Notes under the pieces: generated by a model
Told to the model about the DNA's origin: nothing
What the model saw: only the letters and a program-made list of their open reading frames with translations
Databases searched by the model: none
Translations under genes and position numbers: made by a program
Assembly (NCBI GenBank): GCA_045589355.1
Contig: JAZNOW010000048.1
Span: forward strand, 1 to 14,114
Source of the DNA: RUG563 sp045589355
GTDB lineage: Bacteria > Bacillota > Clostridia > Christensenellales > Aristaeellaceae
DNA length: 14,114 nt
Direction of reading: 5' to 3'
Shown: one piece after another, positions 12,788-14,114 of the stretch
Layout: each line of letters opens with the position of its first letter
Position numbering within the stretch: position 1 is the first letter of the stretch

Positions 12788-14082
12788 TTATTTGAGGTAA
12801 GAGGTGATGATATAGCCTGTTTTGCCATTGTAGGATACCTTGGTGTAGGTGTCGCCCCAGCTGATCACGCTGACCACCGTGCCGCTGGGCACTTTGGCGA
12901 TCACGTTTTTGTTATCCATGGAGCCGATGGAAGAACGCAGGTTCACATAGGAGCCGTTCTTCTGGTACACCGTGGCGGTGTTGGGCCGGGGCGTGGCCGT
13001 GGGCACAGGCGTGGCCGTGGGTGCCATGGTGGGGGTGGGAGAAGGCGTGGTGCCGGGCAGGGGGGAGGCGGTGGGGGTGGGGGATGCAGTGGGCGCAGAT
13101 GTGGGTGCCGCCGTTGCGCTGGTGTAGAGGTAGCGCAGCATCATCCAGCCGTATTCCTTGCCCACCTTCACCTGGGCCCAGGCACCGGAGCGGTTGATCA
13201 CGGTGACTTTGGTGCCCACGGGGTACAGCCCCTTGGAAGCGGAAGAACGGCTGGGTTCTTCCCGCAGGTGCAGCTTGTTGCCGTCATCGGTTTTTACGGT
13301 CATCTGGGTGTTTTCGGATGCGGCGGGGGTGGCGGTGGGCGTGGGGGCAACGGTGGGGGCCGGGGTGGTGCCGGGCACGGTGGCGGTGAGGAATTTGAGC
13401 ATCATCCAGCCCGTTTTATTGTCCACGCTGACATAAGCCCAGGCGCCCGAACGATGGGTGACGGTCACCTTGGTGTCGTTGGGGTACAGGCCCTTGGAAG
13501 CGGAGGAGGTATTGTCCTTTTCACGCAGATGCAGCTTGCCGGAATTGCCCGTTTTGATATACATGACGGTGCTTTCGGTGGAGGGCATGGGCGTGGGGGA
13601 AGGCGTGGGCACGGGGGTTTGCCCCGGAGCCGTGGAGGAAAGGAATTTGAGCATCATCCAGCCCGTTTTTCCGTCCACTTTCACATAAGCCCAGCTGCCG
13701 GAACGATGGGTGACGGTCACTTTGGTGCCGTTGGGATACAGGCCCATGGAATCGGAGGAGGAAGAGGCCTGGGCGCGCAGGTGCAATTTGCCGGAATTGC
13801 CGGTTTTGATCAGCATTTCGGTGTTTTCCGTGGAGGGTACAGGGGTGGGGGTGGCACCGGGCACGGGAGTGGCATCAGGGGAGACGGTGGTGAGGAATTT
13901 GAGCATCATATAGCCCGTCTGGCCGTCCGGGGTTTTGCCGAAGGCCCAGCTGCCCACCCGGGCACTGACCAGGAATTTTGTTCCCACCGGGTACAGCCCC
14001 CGGGAAGAATAGCTGGTGCCGGCGCCCATGCGCAGGTGCAGCTTGTTGCCGTTATCCGTCTTGACGTACATGGTGGTATCTT
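12788..14082 (-). CDS. Multi-SH3b-domain cell-wall protein, 5' end missing
   Basis: The frame encodes at least five bacterial SH3 (SH3b) repeats joined by Pro/Thr/Ser-rich linkers. Counting from the Met at 14071, repeats begin at about residues 1, 86, 170, 257 and 367; the first four share KLHLR, GLYP, a GSWA/GAWA motif and GWMMLKFL or a close variant, and the fifth is more diverged (YVNLRSS, TKVSYNGKTGYIITSYLK). Each probably binds peptidoglycan or other wall polymers; no catalytic domain is present in the part seen. The true start is not in the window: the residues D-T-T before that Met continue the repeat homology (compare ENTE-M, ESTV-M, ENTQ-M), and the in-frame TAA before them spans the boundary with adapter sequence at 14083. 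A signal peptide and possibly further domains are therefore lost. The terminator at 12742-12773 follows. Confidence 0.85.
12974..14071 (-). repeat. Coding tandem repeats of about 252-261 bp (SH3b plus linker)
   Basis: Units at about 13817-14071, 13565-13816 and 13304-13564 are 255, 252 and 261 bases, and a fourth unit with a longer linker lies at 12974-13303. The units at 13565-13816 and 13304-13564 are closest to each other (TKVTVTHRSG-WAYV-VD-KTGWMMLKFL), which suggests recent duplication or gene conversion. Confidence 0.75.
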
Positions 14083-14114
14083 AAGTCGGAGGCCAAGCGG
14101 TCTTAGGAAGACAA
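14083..14114 (+). other. Sequencing adapter contamination (MGI/BGI read-1 adapter)
   Basis: These 32 bases begin AAGTCGGAGGCC and end CTTAGGAAGACAA, and as a whole equal, from memory, the standard 32-base DNBSEQ/BGISEQ read-1 3' adapter. They lie exactly at the contig end and interrupt the SH3b gene. They are not part of the genome. Confidence 0.95.

Overview
The window looks like a chromosomal contig from a GC-rich, low-GC-lineage (Firmicutes/Clostridia type) gut bacterium. The evidence is the CtsR–ClpC heat-shock pair, a Spo0A-type DNA-binding domain, strong AGGAGG-like ribosome binding sites, sigma-A type promoters, TTG starts and secreted SH3b and peptidoglycan-binding proteins with Pro/Thr-rich linkers. 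I cannot name the species. The right-hand 32 bases are not genomic: they match the MGI/BGI (DNBSEQ) read-1 adapter, so the genomic sequence ends at about 14082.

Layout. (1) 1-4952, leftward: a polyamine transport operon read from a promoter at 4924-4952 in the order HTH-cupin regulator, potA, potB, potC, potD, then a secreted peptidoglycan-binding protein that runs off the left edge. Junctions are tight (ATGA overlaps potA/potB and potB/potC, 11-base overlap potD/last gene). Two palindromes of the same GTTTA-N7-TAAAC form lie between promoter and regulator start and are the likely operators. (2) 5044-8062, rightward: ctsR and clpC, from a sigma-A promoter followed by a half-degenerate CtsR box. 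mcsA and mcsB, which sit between these genes in Bacillus, are absent. (3) 8063-8708: a gene-free convergent region with terminators and a family of GC-rich hairpin repeats: one inverted copy after clpC and a 136-bp tandem array after the galactosidase gene. (4) 8709-12739, leftward: an operon with a textbook promoter at 12711-12739, encoding the two halves of a ThrE/YjjPB-type exporter, a Spo0A-like regulator with a degenerate receiver, and a cytoplasmic GH42 beta-galactosidase. (5) 12742-14082, leftward: a protein with at least five SH3b repeats, its 5' end lost at the contig end, closed by a strong terminator that abuts the next promoter.

Working together: the HTH-cupin protein probably senses polyamine (or a derivative) and represses its own operon of ABC importer genes. 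CtsR should control clpC and itself in response to heat or protein stress. The grouping of an amino-acid/dicarboxylate-type exporter, a Spo0A-like pseudo-receiver and a beta-galactosidase in one coupled operon is the least explained arrangement here. I found no CRISPR array, transposase, tRNA or rRNA.
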